Assembly: GCF_900102745.1 (NCBI RefSeq)
Contig: NZ_FMZF01000003.1
Location: 186,001-250,000, forward strand
Source of the DNA: Geodermatophilus telluris
GTDB taxonomy: Bacteria; Actinomycetota; Actinomycetes; Mycobacteriales; Geodermatophilaceae
DNA: 64,000 nt
Direction: 5' to 3'
In this document: positions 17,809 through 26,558 of the stretch, in pieces
Position numbering within the stretch: position 1 is the first letter of the stretch
Layout of the letters: each line of letters opens with the position of its first letter
Program-made: the position numbers and the translations under genes
Notes under the pieces: generated by a model
What the model was told of the DNA's origin: nothing
What the model saw: the letters and a program-made list of their open reading frames with translations, nothing else
Databases searched by the model: none

Positions 17809-18918
17809 CTACTCGATCCCGAGCTCCGAGCACGCGGCGGCGAAGTCGCCGGTGCACAGCTCGTCGGCGGAGACGAACTCGTCGTCCACGACGTCCTTGA
17901 CGTTGTCGCGGAAGATCGCCTGCGGGGTGAGCAGGACCGACGGGACGTCCCGGCCGGCCTCGGTGTCCTCGACGGTGCCGGTGGTCTCGCCCTCCTCGCC
18001 GTTGAGCAGCGCGACGGCCAGCTCGGCCAGCGCGTTGGCCTCCTCGCGGACCGACTTGTAGACCGTCATGCACTGGTCGTTGTTGAGGATGTTCTGCAGG
18101 CCCTCGACCGTGGCGTCCTGACCGGTCACGTTGTTCGCGCCCGCGGCGTTGTTGCGCCCGAGGATCTGGATCACCGAGTTGGCCAGGCCGTCGTTCGCGG
18201 CCAGCACACCCTGGATGTTGCCGCCGTTCTGGGTGTACATCTGCTCGAAGATCGTCGCCGCCTCCTGGTTGTCCCACTCGGGGACGGCCTGCTCGGCGAC
18301 CTGGGTGTACTGGGTCAGCGGGTCGAGGATCTCGTGGGCGCCCGAGGAGAACAGCGTGGCGTTGTTGTCGTCCGGCGAGCCGTTGAGGAAGGCGATGTTG
18401 CCCTGGGTGACGCCGTTGGCCTCCAGGCACTGCTGCAGGCCCTGGCCCTGCAGCCGGCCGACCTCCGTGTTGTCGAAGGAGACGTAGTACTCCGCGGAGC
18501 CGCCGAGGGTCAGCCGGTCGTAGTCGATCGTCTGGACGCCCTCGTTGGCCGCCTGCTCCTGGATCTGCGCACCCGAGGCCGAGTCGAGGTTGACGATCGC
18601 CAGGACGGTGGCGCCCTCGGTGATCATCTGCTCGGCGATGGTGGCCTGCCGCTGGGCGTCGCCCTCGGCGTTCTGGATGTCGTACTCGACACCGGCCTCC
18701 TCGAAGGCCGCCTCGAGGTAGGGGCGGTCGAAGTTCTCCCACCGCACCGAGGACTCGGTGTCGGGGAGGATGACGCCGACCCGGCCGGCGGACTCGCCGC
18801 CACCGCCACCGCCGCCGCCGGAGCCGGAGTCGCCGCCGCCGCTGTCGCCGCCGCAGGCGGCCAGGCTGAAGACGAGGGAGGCCGCGAGGGCCGTCATGAG
18901 GGTGCGCCGTCGCGCCAT
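17809..18918 (-). CDS. Sugar ABC transporter substrate-binding lipoprotein (XylF/RbsB type)
   Basis: A 369-residue periplasmic-binding-protein-fold lipoprotein. The signal peptide ends in the lipobox SLAAC with Cys22 as the lipidation site, followed by a Gly/Ser linker (residues about 24-42). The Peripla_BP_4 fold spans the rest, with YDIQNAEGDAQRQ in the first lobe and VLAANDGLANSVIQIL in the second. It is the first gene of the import operon. The spacing of 102 bases to the ATPase exceeds that of the other gap, so the binding protein may be made in excess. The ligand is unknown. Confidence 0.88.
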   Translation of the reverse strand: MARRRTLMTALAASLVFSLAACGGDSGGGDSGSGGGGGGGGESAGRVGVILPDTESSVRWENFDRPYLEAAFEEAGVEYDIQNAEGDAQRQATIAEQMITEGATVLAIVNLDSASGAQIQEQAANEGVQTIDYDRLTLGGSAEYYVSFDNTEVGRLQGQGLQQCLEANGVTQGNIAFLNGSPDDNNATLFSSGAHEILDPLTQYTQVAEQAVPEWDNQEAATIFEQMYTQNGGNIQGVLAANDGLANSVIQILGRNNAAGANNVTGQDATVEGLQNILNNDQCMTVYKSVREEANALAELAVALLNGEEGETTGTVEDTEAGRDVPSVLLTPQAIFRDNVKDVVDDEFVSADELCTGDFAAACSELGIE

Positions 18919-18970
18919 GGGGGTCCACCGTTCTGTCGGGAATGCGCAGAAGTGCGGCGGTCAGGATGCG

Positions 18971-18985
18971 CGCTGTGTCACAGCG
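18971..18985. promoter_or_regulatory. Perfect 15-base inverted repeat upstream of the sugar importer
   Basis: CGCTGTG-T-CACAGCG lies 53 bases upstream of the binding-protein start, where the minus-strand promoter should be. It is a candidate repressor or activator site (LacI, ROK or GntR type). No regulator gene adjoins the operon. Confidence 0.5.
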
Positions 18986-19102
18986 GGTGCAAGAGGCCGC
19001 CGACGGCGTTGCCGGACCGTGACCTCGACGGGTGACCCGGGCGGGTGCCCCCCACGGCGGGTGACGCCTCCCTCCCCGGGCCGTGTCCCGCTCGACCCTG
19101 CG

Positions 19103-19149
19103 GTTACCGGCGGGTAACTTGACCGGTGCCGAGCCGTACCGGCCGGTAC
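19103..19149 (+). promoter_or_regulatory. Two palindromes flanking a possible -35 upstream of fadA
   Basis: GTTACC-GGCG-GGTAAC (19103-19118) and the perfect palindrome GTACCGGCCGGTAC (19136-19149) lie 20-66 bases before the fadA start, with TTGACC (19119-19124) between them. Shared GTNACC/GGTNAC half-sites suggest two operators for one regulator, perhaps of TetR type, controlling fadA-fadB. No good -10 is spaced 17 bases from TTGACC. Confidence 0.45.
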
Positions 19150-19168
19150 CGATCCCCGCGGAGGTCCT

Positions 19169-20386
19169 GTGTCATCTCGAGAGCGGCCACGCCCGCTGCG
19201 TGAGGTCGTCTTCGTCGACGGCGTGCGCACCCCGTTCGGCAAGGCCGGCCCGACGGGCGTCTACGCCGAGACGCGCGCCGACGACCTCGTCGTCCGCGTC
19301 ATCCGCGAGCTGCTGCGCCGCAACCCGGCCTTGCCGCCCGAGCGGGTCGACGAGGTCGCCATCGCCGCCACCACCCAGATCGGCGACCAGGGGCTGACCA
19401 TCGGCCGTACCGCCGCCCTGCTCGCCGGGCTGCCGAGGTCGGTGCCCGGCTACGCGATCGACCGGATGTGCGCCGGCGCGATGACCGCCGTCACCACCAC
19501 CGCCAGCGGCATCGCGTTCGGCGCCTACGACGTCGCCATCGCCGGCGGGGTGGAGCACATGGGCCGCCACCCGATGGGCGAGGGTGCCGACCCCAACCCG
19601 CGGTTCTTCAGCGAGAAGCTGGTCGACGAGTCCGCGCTCGTCATGGGCGCCACCGCCGAGAACCTGCACGACCGCTTCCCGCACCTGACCCGCGAGCGGG
19701 CCGACGCCTTCGCGCTGGCCAGCCAGCAGCGGTACGCCAAGGCCGTGGCCAACGGGCAGATCGGCCCGGAGCTGGTGCCCGTCGCGACCCGCTCGGCCGA
19801 GCACGGCTGGGGCCTGGCCACCGCCGACGAGCCGCCGCGGCCGGGCACCACGCTCGAGGGCCTGGCCGGGCTCAAGACGCCGTTCCGTCCCCACGGGCAC
19901 GTGACCGCCGGCAACGCTGCGGGCCTCAACGACGGCGCCACCGGCTGCATCCTGGCCGCGGAGGAGGTGGCCGCGGAGCTGGGCCTGACCGCCGGCATGC
20001 GGCTGGTCGGCTACGGGTTCGTCGGCGTCGAGCCCGAGGTGATGGGCGTGGGCCCGGTCCCCTCGACCGAGCGCGCGCTGGCCCGCACCGGCCTGACCAT
20101 CGACGACATCGGCCTGTTCGAGCTCAACGAGGCCTTCGCCGTCCAGGTGCTGGCCTTCCTCGACCACTTCGGCATCGCCGACGACGACCCGCGGGTCAAC
20201 CCGTGGGGCGGCGCCATCGCCGTCGGCCACCCGCTGGCCTCCTCCGGCGTGCGGCTGATGACGCAGCTGTCCCGCCAGTTCGCCGAGCGGCCCGACGTCC
20301 GCTACGGCCTGACCGCCATGTGCGTGGGCCTGGGCATGGGCGCCACCGTCATCTGGGAGAACCCGGCCTGGGAGGGCACCGAGTGA
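19169..20386 (+). CDS. fadA: Acetyl-CoA C-acyltransferase (FadA-type thiolase)
   Basis: A 405-residue thiolase, partner of the FadB-like protein that follows. The nucleophile is C101 in IDRMCAGAMTAV; the more usual motif is CSSG or CGSG, so the Cys-Ala-Gly context is a variant. The histidine GHPLASSG and cysteine TAMCVGLGMG are present. The GTG start has GGAGG seven bases before it. Its stop overlaps the fadB start in GTGA. The pair should form the thiolase-containing beta-oxidation complex. Two palindromes precede the gene. Confidence 0.93.
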   Translation: MSSRERPRPLREVVFVDGVRTPFGKAGPTGVYAETRADDLVVRVIRELLRRNPALPPERVDEVAIAATTQIGDQGLTIGRTAALLAGLPRSVPGYAIDRMCAGAMTAVTTTASGIAFGAYDVAIAGGVEHMGRHPMGEGADPNPRFFSEKLVDESALVMGATAENLHDRFPHLTRERADAFALASQQRYAKAVANGQIGPELVPVATRSAEHGWGLATADEPPRPGTTLEGLAGLKTPFRPHGHVTAGNAAGLNDGATGCILAAEEVAAELGLTAGMRLVGYGFVGVEPEVMGVGPVPSTERALARTGLTIDDIGLFELNEAFAVQVLAFLDHFGIADDDPRVNPWGGAIAVGHPLASSGVRLMTQLSRQFAERPDVRYGLTAMCVGLGMGATVIWENPAWEGTE

Positions 20387-22470
20387 GCACCGCCGTCTTC
20401 GCGGACGAGGTCGTGACCGAGGCGCGGGTCCGGTACCTGCGGGTGCCCGGCCTGGCCGGCGAGATCGCCCTGGTCACCCTGGACAACGGGCACGACCACA
20501 CCCGGCCGTCGACCTTCGGTCCCGGCGGGCTGGCGTCGCTGGACGCCGCGCTCGACGAGATCGCCGCGCACACCCCCGCGCCGGCGGCGATCGCCGTCAC
20601 CGGCAAGCCGTTCGTCTTCGCCGTCGGCGCCGACCTCTCCGGCGTCCCGGCGGTCACCTCGGCCGACCAGGCGCGGGAGATGGCCGAGACCGGGCACCGG
20701 GTCTTCCGCCGGCTGAAGGACTCGGCGATCCCGACGTTCGCCTTCGTCAACGGCGTCGCCCTCGGCGGCGGCCTGGAGCTGGCGCTGCACTGCTCGTACC
20801 GGACCATCGCCTCGACGGCCGTGGTCGCCTTCCCCGAGGTGTTCCTCGGGCTGGTGCCCGGCTGGGGCGGCACCCAGCTGCTGCCGGACCTGATCGGCAT
20901 CGACGCCGCCGTCACGGTGGTCGTCGAGAACGCGCTGGCGCAGAACACGATGACGCCCGCGCCGAAGGCCGCGAGGCTCGGCATCGCCGACGCGGTGTTC
21001 GAGCCGGCCGACTTCCTCGAGCGGTCGCTGGAGTGGGCGGCCGGCGTGCTCGCCGGCTCGGTCGCCGTGTCGCGTCCCGAGGTGGACCGCACCGCCTGGG
21101 ACGGCGCGATCGAGCGCGCCCGGGCGGTCGTGGCCGGGCGGACCCGCAACGCGTCCCCCGGCGCGGTCCGGGCCGTCGAGCTGCTGGACCTCGCCCGCCA
21201 CGGGGTCGACGGCGAGGCGTTCACCGCCGGCACCGCGGCCGAGGACGACGCCCTGACCGACCTGCTGACGAGCGACCCGCTGCGGGCCTCGCTCTACTCG
21301 TTCGACCTGGTCAACAAGCGGGCGAAGCGGCCGGCCGGCGCCCCGGACAAGGGCCTGGCGCGGAAGGTGACCAAGGTCGGCGTCGTCGGCGCCGGGCTCA
21401 TGGCCTCGCAGCTGGCGCTGCTGTTCGTGCGGCAGCTGAAGGTGCCGGTCGTGCTGACCGACGTCGACCAGGCCCGCGTGGACAGGGGCGTGGCCTGGGT
21501 GCACGGCGAGCTGGAGAAGCTCGCCGCGCGCGGGCGGCTCTCTGCCGACCGGCTCAACCAGCTCACCGGCCTGGTCACCGGCTCGCTGTCCAAGGACGCC
21601 TTCGCCGACGCCGACCTCGTCATCGAGGCCGTCTTCGAGGAGCTGTCGGTCAAGCAGCAGGTGTTCGCCGAGGTCGAGGCGATCGTCTCGCCCGAGTGCG
21701 TGCTGGCCACCAACACCTCCGCGCTGTCGGTGACCGAGATGGCCTCGGAGCTCGAGCACCCGGAGCGCGTGGTGGGCCTGCACTTCTTCAACCCGGTGGC
21801 GGTCCTGCCGCTGGTCGAGGTGGTGCGCGCCGAGCGGACCGACGACGCCACGCTCGCCACCGCCTTCGCCGTCGGCAGGGCGCTGAAGAAGTCCTGCGTG
21901 CTGGTCGCCGACGCCCCGGCGTTCGTCGTCAACCGGCTGCTCACCCGCTTCCTCGGCGAGGTCACCTCCGCCGTCGAGCAGGGCACGCCGGTGGCCGTCG
22001 CCGACCGCGCCCTGGACCCGCTGGGCCTGCCGATGTCGCCGTTCGAGCTGCTCACGTTGGTGGGCCCGCCCGTGGCGCTGCACGTCGCCGAGCGGATGCA
22101 CGAGGCCTTCCCCGACCGCTTCGCCGTCGGCGAGGGGCTGCGGCGGATGGTGGAGCTCGGCAAGACGTCGGTGTACTCCGAGCCGGGCGTCGTCGACCCC
22201 GACCTCGCCGGCATCGACGCGGGCGACTCCCCGCTCACCGGGGAGCAGGTGCGCGAGCGGGCGGTGGAGGCGCTGGCCCAGGAGATCGGGCTGATGCTCG
22301 ACGAGGGCGTCGTCCAGGCGGTGCAGGACGTCGACCTGTGCATGCTGCTGGGCGCCGGCTGGCCCTTCTGGCTGGGCGGGATCTCGGCGTACCTCGACCG
22401 CACCGGCGTCTCCGAGCGGGTGACCGGCGCGCGGTTCCTGCCCCGCGGGGTGGCGTCGCTGCCGGCCTGA
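20383..22470 (+). CDS. fadB: 3-hydroxyacyl-CoA dehydrogenase / enoyl-CoA hydratase, FadB type
   Basis: A 695-residue bifunctional beta-oxidation protein. Residues 1 to about 200 form a crotonase domain with GVALGGGLELALHC and a PEVFLGLVPGWGGTQLLP stretch bearing catalytic Glu. Residues about 325-500 form the NAD-binding 3-hydroxyacyl-CoA dehydrogenase domain (GVVGAGLMASQLA; catalytic His in LHFFNPVAVLPLVEVV). Two C-terminal helical domains follow. The GTG start overlaps the fadA stop in GTGA, so the two are coupled. A longer open frame reaches back into fadA and is not used. A strong hairpin follows 30 bases after the stop. Confidence 0.93.
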   Translation: MSTAVFADEVVTEARVRYLRVPGLAGEIALVTLDNGHDHTRPSTFGPGGLASLDAALDEIAAHTPAPAAIAVTGKPFVFAVGADLSGVPAVTSADQAREMAETGHRVFRRLKDSAIPTFAFVNGVALGGGLELALHCSYRTIASTAVVAFPEVFLGLVPGWGGTQLLPDLIGIDAAVTVVVENALAQNTMTPAPKAARLGIADAVFEPADFLERSLEWAAGVLAGSVAVSRPEVDRTAWDGAIERARAVVAGRTRNASPGAVRAVELLDLARHGVDGEAFTAGTAAEDDALTDLLTSDPLRASLYSFDLVNKRAKRPAGAPDKGLARKVTKVGVVGAGLMASQLALLFVRQLKVPVVLTDVDQARVDRGVAWVHGELEKLAARGRLSADRLNQLTGLVTGSLSKDAFADADLVIEAVFEELSVKQQVFAEVEAIVSPECVLATNTSALSVTEMASELEHPERVVGLHFFNPVAVLPLVEVVRAERTDDATLATAFAVGRALKKSCVLVADAPAFVVNRLLTRFLGEVTSAVEQGTPVAVADRALDPLGLPMSPFELLTLVGPPVALHVAERMHEAFPDRFAVGEGLRRMVELGKTSVYSEPGVVDPDLAGIDAGDSPLTGEQVRERAVEALAQEIGLMLDEGVVQAVQDVDLCMLLGAGWPFWLGGISAYLDRTGVSERVTGARFLPRGVASLPA

Positions 22471-22500
22471 GCGGCGCACTCCCCCGGAGGCGCACGGATG

Positions 22501-22533
22501 ACGGCCCGGGTCCCCCTGTGGGGCCCGGGCCGT
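22501..22533 (+). terminator. Terminator hairpin after fadB
   Basis: ACGGCCCGGGTCCCC (22501-22515) pairs with GGGGCCCGGGCCGT (22520-22533) with one bulged T and a 4-base loop, 30 bases after the fadB stop. The rest of the 318-base gap to dxs holds the hairpin at 22567 and repeat copy B; no gene is seen in it. Confidence 0.75.
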
Positions 22534-22566
22534 CCCGCGTACCCATCCGGCGGCCCGACCGCGCGC

Positions 22567-22610
22567 CGTGGTGCCCGACCTCGCGCTGCGCGGTGAGGTC
22601 GGGCACCACG
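22567..22610. repeat. Perfect 16-base-pair hairpin between fadB and dxs
   Basis: The arms 22567-22582 and 22595-22610 are perfect inverted copies (core GTGGTGCCCGACCTC / GAGGTCGGGCACCAC) around a 12-base loop. The loop read on the minus strand, ACCGCGCAGCGC, resembles ACCGCAGCGC in repeat copies A and B, so it may be a diverged, inverted relative of that family. Confidence 0.6.
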
Positions 22611-22678
22611 CGGCGAGGGCGGCACCCGGCGCGGCACGACGACACCCCCCCGGCCGGCCTCGGGCGCGGGCCGTCGCT

Positions 22679-22765
22679 CGTCCTACCGCACCGCAGCGCG
22701 TCCTACCCGACGTCCCACGGTCGGGTGGGACGCTCGATGATCAGGTCACCTGGTCATCGCCGCGC
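22679..22765. repeat. Convergent-gap hairpin repeat, copy B
   Basis: It shares with copy A (9648) the opening CGTCCTACCGCACCGCAGCG run and the closing ATCAGGTCACCT and GTCATCGCCGC-like parts. Its stem GCGTCCTACCCGAC (22698-22711) pairs with GTCGGGTGGGACGC (22720-22733) with one wobble pair. Relative to copy A, both arms changed together. It lies between the convergent fadB and dxs genes. Confidence 0.7.
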
Positions 22766-22788
22766 CCCAGCGGGACGGGAGGGTCCTC

Positions 22789-24705
22789 CTACGGCCGGGG
22801 GTCCTCGACCGGCTGGGCGGCCGCCTGCTCCTCGCGCTCGGCGAGCACCGCGGTCCACTCGGCGATCCGGCGGGCGACGTCCTGCTCGGTGAGCCCTACG
22901 TCCGCCAGCACCTGGCCGCGGCTGGCGTGCTCGAGGAACGCCTGCGGCAGGCCCATCGCGCGCACCGGGACGTCGTGGCCGGCGTCCTGCAGGGCCTGGG
23001 TCAGCGTGGTGCCCAGCCCGCCGGCCCGGCCGCCGTCCTCGACCGTGACCACCAGGCGGTGGCCCGCGGCGAGCTCGACGAGCTCCGCGGGGACCGGCAC
23101 CACCCAGCGCGGGTCGACGACGGTGACCTCGATGCCGTGGTCGGCGGCCCGCTGGGCGGCGGCCAGGCACAGCGGCACCATCGAGCCGACGGCGACCAGC
23201 AGCACCTCGTCGCGCTCGCCGCGGCGCAGCACGTCGACCGGCCCGCGCCGCTCCAGCGCCGGGATGTCGACCGGCGGCGGCCCCTTGGGGAAGCGCACGA
23301 CCGTCGGCCCGTCGGTCACCTCGACGGCCTCGCGCAGCGCCTCCCGCAGCGTCGGCTCGTCGCGCGGCGCGGCCAGCCGCAGCCCCGGCACCACCGGCAG
23401 GATCGACATGTCCCACATGCCGTTGTGCGAGGCGCCGTCGGTGCCGGTCACCCCGGCCCGGTCGAGCACCACGGTCACCGGCTGGCGGTGCAGCGCGACG
23501 TCCATGAGCAGCTGGTCGAAGGCGCGGTTGAGGAACGTCGAGTAGACGGCGACCACCGGGTGCAGCCCGCCCATCGCCATGCCCGCGGCGCTGGTGAGCG
23601 CGTGCTGCTCGGCGATGCCGACGTCGAAGGTGCGCTCGGGCCAGCGCTCGGCGAAGGCGGCCAGGCCGGTCGGGTGCAGCATCGCCGCGGTGACGGCCAC
23701 GACGTCGGCCCGCTCGGCGCCGATGCGCACCAGCTCGTCGGAGAAGGCCGCCGTCCAGTCGCGGGCCGCGCTCGGGCTGGCGCCGCTGTCGGGGTCGAAC
23801 ACACCCGTGGCGTGCCAGGCGTCGATCTGGTCGGTCTCGGCCGGCGGGTAGCCGAACCCCTTGGTGGTGACCGCGTGCACGATGACCGGGCCGCCGAAGG
23901 ACCGGGCGCGGCGCAGCGCCGACTCCATGGTCTCGACGTCGTGCCCGTCGACCGGGCCGATGTACTTCAGGCCGAGATCCTCGAACATGCCCTGCGGCGT
24001 CAGGACGTCCTTGAGGCCCTTCTTGATGGCGTGCAGCGCGTCGTAGAGCGCCGAGCCGACGACGGGGGCGCGGTGCAGCGCCTGGCGCACCTGCAGCAGC
24101 GCCTGCTCGTAGCCCGGCCGCAGTCGCAGCGTGCCGAGCGCGTCGGCGACGCCGCCGATGGTCGGCGAGTAGGAGCGGCCGTTGTCGTTGACGACGATGA
24201 CCACCGGCCGGTCCTGGGCGGCGGCGATGTTGTTCAGCGCCTCCCACGCCATGCCGCCGGTGAGCGCGCCGTCGCCGACGACGGCGACGACCGGCCGCGA
24301 GTCGCCCCGGACGGCGAAGGCCTTGGCCAGCCCGTCGGCGTAGGACAGCGCCGTCGACGCGTGGCTGTTCTCCACCCAGTCGTGCTCGCTCTCGCCGCGG
24401 CTCGGGTAGCCCGACAGCCCGCCGCGCTGGCGCAGCCGGTCGAAGCCCTCGACGCGGCCGGTGAGCATCTTGTGCACGTAGGCCTGGTGGCCGGTGTCGA
24501 AGACGATGGGCTCGCGCGGGGAGGAGAACACCCGGTGCAGCGCGATGGTCAGCTCGACCGTGCCCAGGTTGGGGCCGAGGTGGCCGCCGGTGCGCGCGAC
24601 GCTGGTGACGAGGGCGTCGCGGATCTCGGCGGCCAGCGCGGGCAGCCGGTCGGCGGGCAGCGCCCTCAGGTCGGCGGGGTCTCGGAGCGAGCGCAGGAGC
24701 GACAC
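22789..24705 (-). CDS. dxs: 1-deoxy-D-xylulose-5-phosphate synthase
   Basis: A 638-residue DXS that condenses pyruvate and glyceraldehyde 3-phosphate with thiamine diphosphate, the first step of the MEP isoprenoid pathway. The THPP site is [16 protein letters not shown], with the catalytic [11 protein letters not shown] region ahead of it. The transketolase-like pyrimidine domain includes the DVGIAEQHA stretch, with its essential Glu, and the last domain has the [18 protein letters not shown] loop. The GTG at 24705 gives the family's normal N-terminus ([15 protein letters not shown]), while the open frame to 24831 adds low-complexity sequence. It is monocistronic. Confidence 0.95.
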   Translation of the reverse strand: MSLLRSLRDPADLRALPADRLPALAAEIRDALVTSVARTGGHLGPNLGTVELTIALHRVFSSPREPIVFDTGHQAYVHKMLTGRVEGFDRLRQRGGLSGYPSRGESEHDWVENSHASTALSYADGLAKAFAVRGDSRPVVAVVGDGALTGGMAWEALNNIAAAQDRPVVIVVNDNGRSYSPTIGGVADALGTLRLRPGYEQALLQVRQALHRAPVVGSALYDALHAIKKGLKDVLTPQGMFEDLGLKYIGPVDGHDVETMESALRRARSFGGPVIVHAVTTKGFGYPPAETDQIDAWHATGVFDPDSGASPSAARDWTAAFSDELVRIGAERADVVAVTAAMLHPTGLAAFAERWPERTFDVGIAEQHALTSAAGMAMGGLHPVVAVYSTFLNRAFDQLLMDVALHRQPVTVVLDRAGVTGTDGASHNGMWDMSILPVVPGLRLAAPRDEPTLREALREAVEVTDGPTVVRFPKGPPPVDIPALERRGPVDVLRRGERDEVLLVAVGSMVPLCLAAAQRAADHGIEVTVVDPRWVVPVPAELVELAAGHRLVVTVEDGGRAGGLGTTLTQALQDAGHDVPVRAMGLPQAFLEHASRGQVLADVGLTEQDVARRIAEWTAVLAEREEQAAAQPVEDPRP

Positions 24706-24858
24706 GGCGGCGCGGTGTCCTCTCTGTCGGCGGCAGGGGCACGGCACGGGAGGGCCGCCGACCCACTGTAGTCGCGCCGCGGCGGGTGCCTCCGGGCGAG
24801 CGCGGAGCGGGCGCTGCCCCGCCCGGGTCACGCCTCGGCGTCGGACTTCCGTCGAGCG

Positions 24859-24887
24859 TTGACAGAAGCGGGGCGGCCCCCGACCAT
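24859..24887 (+). promoter_or_regulatory. Sigma-A-like promoter of the ROK gene
   Basis: A perfect TTGACA (24859-24864) is followed after 17 bases by GACCAT (24882-24887). Transcription would begin at or near the ATG at 24894, so the mRNA is probably leaderless. Confidence 0.5.
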
Positions 24888-24893
24888 CCCCGC

Positions 24894-26078
24894 ATGGACC
24901 CCCGGCCGTGGCTGCCCGACCTCACCGGGCCGCCGCGCCGGCTGGTCGAGGCGCTGCGGCTGGGTGGCCCGGCCACCCGCGCCCAGCTGGTGGAGCAGAC
25001 CGGCCTGTCGCGGGCCACCGTGTCGGGGTACGTGAGCGACCTGGTGGGCCGCGGCCTGGTCTCGCCGTCCGACGCCGCCGACGCGCAGCCCACCGGCGGG
25101 CGCCCGGCCGGCCTGGTGCGGCTGACCCGCCGGGCCGGCGTGGTGGTCGGAGTGGACATCGGCCGCACGCACGTCCGCGTGGCCGTCGCCGACCTCTCCC
25201 ACGAGGTGGTGGGCGAGCACGTGGGCCCGCTGGCCGTCGCCGACCTCGAGGCCGGCGCCGTCCTCGACACCGTGGCCACCCGGGTGTGCGCCCAGGTGCA
25301 GGAAGCGGGTGCGACCCTCGCCGACGTCGCCGGGATGGTGGTCGGGCTGCCCACGCCCCTGGTGAGCGGCGCGGCGACCGTCGCGGCCACCGTGGCGCAG
25401 TCGAACATCCTGCCGACCTGGTCGGGCAGCGCCCCGGCCCTGGAGCTGCGGCGGCGGCTCGACGTCCCGGTCATCGCCGACAACGACGCCAACCTGGGCG
25501 CGCTGGCCGAGGTCCGCTGGGGCGCCGGCCGCGGCTCCCGCTTCACCGTCTACCTGAAGATGGCGACCGGCGTGGGCGGGGCGCTGGTCCTCGACGGCCA
25601 CCTGCTGCGCGGCGTCGGCGGCACCGCCGGGGAGATCGGGCACGTCAGCCTCGACCCCGCGGGCGCGCTGTGCCGCTGCGGCAACCGCGGCTGCCTGGAG
25701 CTCACCGCCGGCGGCGGCGCCCTGCTCGACGCCATCCGCACCGCCGCACCGCAGTACGGCGACCTGCCGGCCCTGGTGGCCGGCGCCGTCGACGGGGACC
25801 AGGCCTGCCGGCGGCTGGTGGCCGACGCGGGCACCTCCGTGGGCGTGGTGCTCGGCGGCCTGGTCAACACGCTCAACCCCGACCGCATCGTCGTCGGCGG
25901 CGAGCTGGGCGCCGCCGGCGACCTGCTGCTCGACCCGCTGCGGCGGGCGCTCGCCCAGTCCGCCATCCCCGCCGCGGCCGAGCGCCTCGACGTGGTCCCC
26001 GGTTCGCTCGGGGCCCGCGCCCAGGTGCTCGGCGCGCTGGTGGTCGCGCTCCGGGAGGCCGACCGGCTGACCGGCTAG
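24894..26078 (+). CDS. ROK family transcriptional regulator (NagC/XylR type)
   Basis: A 394-residue protein with an N-terminal helix-turn-helix (about residues 18-65, [20 protein letters not shown]) joined to a ROK sugar-kinase-like domain. The domain has [34 protein letters not shown], the EIGHVSL site and the zinc motif [13 protein letters not shown] regulators bind a sugar or sugar phosphate and usually repress sugar uptake or catabolic genes. It could govern the distant sugar importer at 15.6-18.9 kb; that is speculation. Downstream is a terminator hairpin, so it stands alone. Confidence 0.88.
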   Translation: MDPRPWLPDLTGPPRRLVEALRLGGPATRAQLVEQTGLSRATVSGYVSDLVGRGLVSPSDAADAQPTGGRPAGLVRLTRRAGVVVGVDIGRTHVRVAVADLSHEVVGEHVGPLAVADLEAGAVLDTVATRVCAQVQEAGATLADVAGMVVGLPTPLVSGAATVAATVAQSNILPTWSGSAPALELRRRLDVPVIADNDANLGALAEVRWGAGRGSRFTVYLKMATGVGGALVLDGHLLRGVGGTAGEIGHVSLDPAGALCRCGNRGCLELTAGGGALLDAIRTAAPQYGDLPALVAGAVDGDQACRRLVADAGTSVGVVLGGLVNTLNPDRIVVGGELGAAGDLLLDPLRRALAQSAIPAAAERLDVVPGSLGARAQVLGALVVALREADRLTG

Positions 26079-26081
26079 GGC

Positions 26082-26115
26082 CCCGGGGGCCCGTGCCCAC
26101 CACCGGGCCCCCGGG
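26082..26115. terminator. Bidirectional terminator after the ROK gene
   Basis: CCCGGGGGCCCG (26082-26093) and CGGGCCCCCGGG (26104-26115) pair perfectly over 12 bases with a 10-base loop, between the convergent ROK gene and the small gene at 26124. Confidence 0.75.
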
Positions 26116-26123
26116 TGCCGCCC

Positions 26124-26492
26124 TCAGAGCCGGGGCACCCAGACCTCCCCGCGCAGCGCCCCCGCCACCACCTCGACGCCACGCCGGGCCGCCACGAGGC
26201 GCGCGCCCTCCCGCTCGTAGGCGGCGACGGCGGCCTCGATCGCGTCGGGCGGCAGGTCGTCGGCCAGTTCCACCCGGACGGTGCGCCACCCCTCCCGCGC
26301 GGCCTCGAGCCCGGCGCGCACGTGGTCGGCGGCGAACCGGGCGAGCAGCACCGGGTAGCGGCGCAGCACCGCGTGCGCGCGGTAGTCCGGCGGGACCAGG
26401 TCGAACAGCCAGGCCACCGCCGTCGCCTCCCAGTCGGGGGCGCCCGGCGGGCGGACCTGCTCCGGCCAACCCGGAGGGACGTCGGCTCCCAC
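26124..26492 (-). CDS. Small hypothetical protein behind a LexA-type SOS box
   Basis: A 122-residue, mostly helical protein that I do not recognise by name. It has a WLFDLVPPDYRAHAVLRRYP stretch and a regular pattern of Ala/Arg/Glu helices (AFAADHVRAGLEAAREGW-like), without membrane segments or catalytic motifs. GTG start at 26492 with no clear ribosome binding site. A perfect actinobacterial SOS box lies 20 bases upstream, so it is a candidate DNA-damage-induced gene. No family can be assigned. Confidence 0.65.
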   Translation of the reverse strand: MGADVPPGWPEQVRPPGAPDWEATAVAWLFDLVPPDYRAHAVLRRYPVLLARFAADHVRAGLEAAREGWRTVRVELADDLPPDAIEAAVAAYEREGARLVAARRGVEVVAGALRGEVWVPRL

Positions 26493-26512
26493 GGCGGGGA
26501 GTCTGCCGCACG

Positions 26513-26528
26513 TCGAACAGGCGTTCGA
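26513..26528. promoter_or_regulatory. Perfect LexA/SOS box
   Basis: TCGAAC-AGGC-GTTCGA matches the actinobacterial LexA consensus TCGAAC-N4-GTTCGA exactly, and the palindrome extends one base each side (GTCGAAC...GTTCGAC). It is 20 bases upstream of the minus-strand gene at 26124-26492 and 30 bases beyond the end of the DUF4177 gene, so it most likely controls the former. Confidence 0.75.
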
Positions 26529-26558
26529 CCCGACGGGCGGGCCGTCACCCGATCGTGA

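Noticed and set aside
19468-20382. N-terminal extension of the FadB frame back into fadA
   Set aside because: The extension is an out-of-frame reading of fadA. FadB homology begins at the GTG at 20383, which overlaps the fadA stop.
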